6,825 nt of DNA, taken from an uncultured Rubrivivax sp. (GTDB lineage: Bacteria; Pseudomonadota; Gammaproteobacteria; Burkholderiales; Burkholderiaceae_C). Below are positions 5,525 through 6,825 of this stretch, piece after piece. Numbering within the stretch: the stretch's first letter is position 1; each line of letters starts with the position of its first letter. The notes under the pieces were generated by a model. The model saw only the letters and a list, made by a program, of their open reading frames with translations. It did no database searches and had not been told where the DNA came from. Position numbers and translations under genes: made by a program. The stretch is taken from NCBI GenBank assembly GCA_937975735.1, contig CALJUI010000368.1, positions 1 to 6,825 of the forward strand. The letters run 5' to 3'.

Positions 5525-6825
5525 TCAGGCCGTGCCTCCGACCGTCAGGCCCTCGATGCGCAGCGTCGGCTGGCCGACGCCGACCGGCACGCTCTGCCCT
5601 TCCTTGCCGCAGACGCCGACGCCGGTGTCCAGCCGCATGTCGTTGCCGATCATCGTCACGCGGGTCAGGGACTCGGGGCCGCTGCCGACGATCGTCGCGC
5701 CCTTGACAGGGTACTGGATGCGGCCCTTCTCGACCCAGAAGGCCTCGCTGGCCGAGAACACGAACTTGCCGCTCGTGATGTCGACCTGGCCGCCGCCGAA
5801 GTTGGTGGCATACAGGCCGCGCTCGATGCTGGCGACGATCTCCTCGGGCGAGTGCTTGCCGCCGAGCATGTAGGTGTTGGTCATGCGCGGCATCGGCACG
5901 TGGGCGTAGCTCTCGCGGCGACCGTTGCCGGTGGGGGCGACGCCCATCAGCCGCGAGTTCAGGCTGTCCTGGATGTAGCCGCGCAGGATGCCGTCCTCGA
6001 TCAGCACCGTGCGCTGGGTCGGGTGGCCCTCGTCGTCGACGTTGAGCGAACCGCGCCGGTCGGCGATGGTGCCGTCGTCGAGCACGGTCACGCCCTTGGC
6101 GGCAACGCGCTGGCCGATGCGGCCGCTGAAGGCCGACGAGCCCTTGCGGTTGAAGTCGCCCTCCAGGCCGTGGCCGACCGCCTCGTGCAGCAGCACGCCG
6201 GGCCAGCCGGGGCCGAGCACGACGGTCATCTCGCCGGCCGGCGCCGGCCGCGACTCGAGGTTGGTCAGCGCCGCGTTGACGGCCTGGTTGACGTAGCCGG
6301 CGAGCACGTCGTCCTGGAAGTAGTTCAGGCCGAAGCGCCCGCCGCCGCCGCCGGTGCCGACCTCGCGGCGGCCGTTCTGCTCGGCGATCACGGTGACCGA
6401 CACGCGCACCAGCGGCCGCACGTCGGCGGCGCGGGTGCCGTCGGCGCGGGCGACCAGCACGACGTCGTGCTCGGCGGCGACGCTGGCCATGACCTGGGCG
6501 ATGCGCGGGTCGCGCGAGCGCGCCATCCGCTCGATGCGCTCGAGCAGGGCGACCTTCTGCGCGCTGTCGAGCGTGGCGATCGGATCGGTCGGCGCGTACA
6601 GCACCCGGCTGCCGGCGACCTTGCGCCGCGCCGCGACCTTGATCCGGCGCTGCTGGCCGGCGTCGGCGATCGTGCGCACGGTGCGCGCGGCATCCATCAG
6701 CGAGGCCTCGGACAGGTCGTCGGAGTACGCGAAGGCGGTCTTCTCGCCGGCGACCGCGCGCACGCCGACCCCCTGGTCGATGCTGAAGCTGCCGCTCTTG
6801 ACGATGCCCTCCTCCAGCGCCCAGC
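5525..6825 (-). CDS. tldD: Metalloprotease TldD (N-terminus off the right edge)
   Basis: The frame is open from the stop at 5525 to the window edge, giving 432 residues of a protein normally about 480 aa, so about 50 N-terminal residues are missing. TldD is the zinc-bearing subunit of the TldD/TldE (PmbA) heterodimeric cytosolic protease. In E. coli this is needed for maturation of microcin B17 and for degrading the CcdA antitoxin. The first visible residues, WALEEGIVKSGSFSIDQGVG, match the family. The metal motif HEAVGH is at 6187-6170 (GVLLHEAVGHGLEGDFNRKG). Further landmarks are RPLVRVSVTV, GTGGGGGRFG, GNGRRESYAHVPMPRMTNTY and the C-terminal GVGVCGKEGQ, whose Cys is the third zinc ligand in E. 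coli TldD (as I recall H262, H266, C454). Reading inside the window only, a GTG at 6763 could be mistaken for the start, but the conserved sequence continues upstream of it. ilvA follows after 8 bp. The partner pmbA is not in the window. Confidence 0.95.
   Translation of the reverse strand, partial: WALEEGIVKSGSFSIDQGVGVRAVAGEKTAFAYSDDLSEASLMDAARTVRTIADAGQQRRIKVAARRKVAGSRVLYAPTDPIATLDSAQKVALLERIERMARSRDPRIAQVMASVAAEHDVVLVARADGTRAADVRPLVRVSVTVIAEQNGRREVGTGGGGGRFGLNYFQDDVLAGYVNQAVNAALTNLESRPAPAGEMTVVLGPGWPGVLLHEAVGHGLEGDFNRKGSSAFSGRIGQRVAAKGVTVLDDGTIADRRGSLNVDDEGHPTQRTVLIEDGILRGYIQDSLNSRLMGVAPTGNGRRESYAHVPMPRMTNTYMLGGKHSPEEIVASIERGLYATNFGGGQVDITSGKFVFSASEAFWVEKGRIQYPVKGATIVGSGPESLTRVTMIGNDMRLDTGVGVCGKEGQSVPVGVGQPTLRIEGLTVGGTA

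Noticed and set aside
4374..5873. Long plus-strand frame of 499 codons over ilvA and the end of tldD.
   Set aside because: It is antisense to two well-supported genes and full of Asp, Arg, Val and Ala typical of antisense GC-rich DNA.
6339..6356. Run of GCC triplets resembling a simple repeat.
   Set aside because: It encodes the conserved Gly-rich stretch GTGGGGGRFG of TldD and is explained by coding.
6764..6825. tldD starting at GTG 6763, with a promoter region upstream.
   Set aside because: The frame stays open to the edge and encodes conserved TldD residues (WALEEGIVK, then SFSIDQGVG), so the gene simply runs off the window.

Overview
The window is very GC-rich and gene-dense, with clear proteobacterial house-keeping genes. 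The protein sequences and the tldD / aroG neighbourhood suggest a betaproteobacterium of the order Burkholderiales, perhaps of the Rubrivivax/Leptothrix type. That assignment rests on resemblance alone. There are five clear full-length or edge-truncated enzyme genes plus a sixth partial one, and one very short leader-peptide gene. I see no rRNA, tRNA, CRISPR array, insertion sequence or sign of recent transfer.

Left part (1-2997), catabolic-looking module. A thiamine-diphosphate enzyme of the acetolactate synthase / benzoylformate decarboxylase family runs leftwards out of the window (1-655, minus). It diverges across an 84-bp gap, which holds a GC-rich dyad, from a rightward pair: an aldehyde dehydrogenase resembling succinate-semialdehyde dehydrogenase (740-2185) and hydroxypyruvate isomerase hyi (2218-2997). 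A 2-oxoacid-acting ThDP enzyme, an aldehyde dehydrogenase with carboxylate-binding arginines and an isomerase producing tartronate semialdehyde would fit a small oxo-acid/semialdehyde pathway. The substrate cannot be read from sequence.

Right part (3010-6825), all on the minus strand, read right to left: tldD (N-terminus off the edge), ilvA with a GTG start 8 bp after the tldD stop, then a 153-bp leader and aroG. hyi and aroG converge with only 12 bp between their stop codons. Both stops lie in the arms of one inverted repeat.

The most interesting element is the aroG leader (about 4138-4290, minus). It holds a 22-codon ORF whose early part is loaded with phenylalanine (Phe at codons 5, 6, 9 and 11, Trp at 10). 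This is followed by a GC-rich hairpin with a run of five T's just before the aroG ribosome-binding site. A segment inside the small ORF can pair with the 5' arm of the hairpin through 9 G-C pairs with one bulged base. This is the anatomy of a ribosome-mediated transcription attenuator, here sensing Phe-tRNA supply and controlling the first enzyme of the shikimate pathway.
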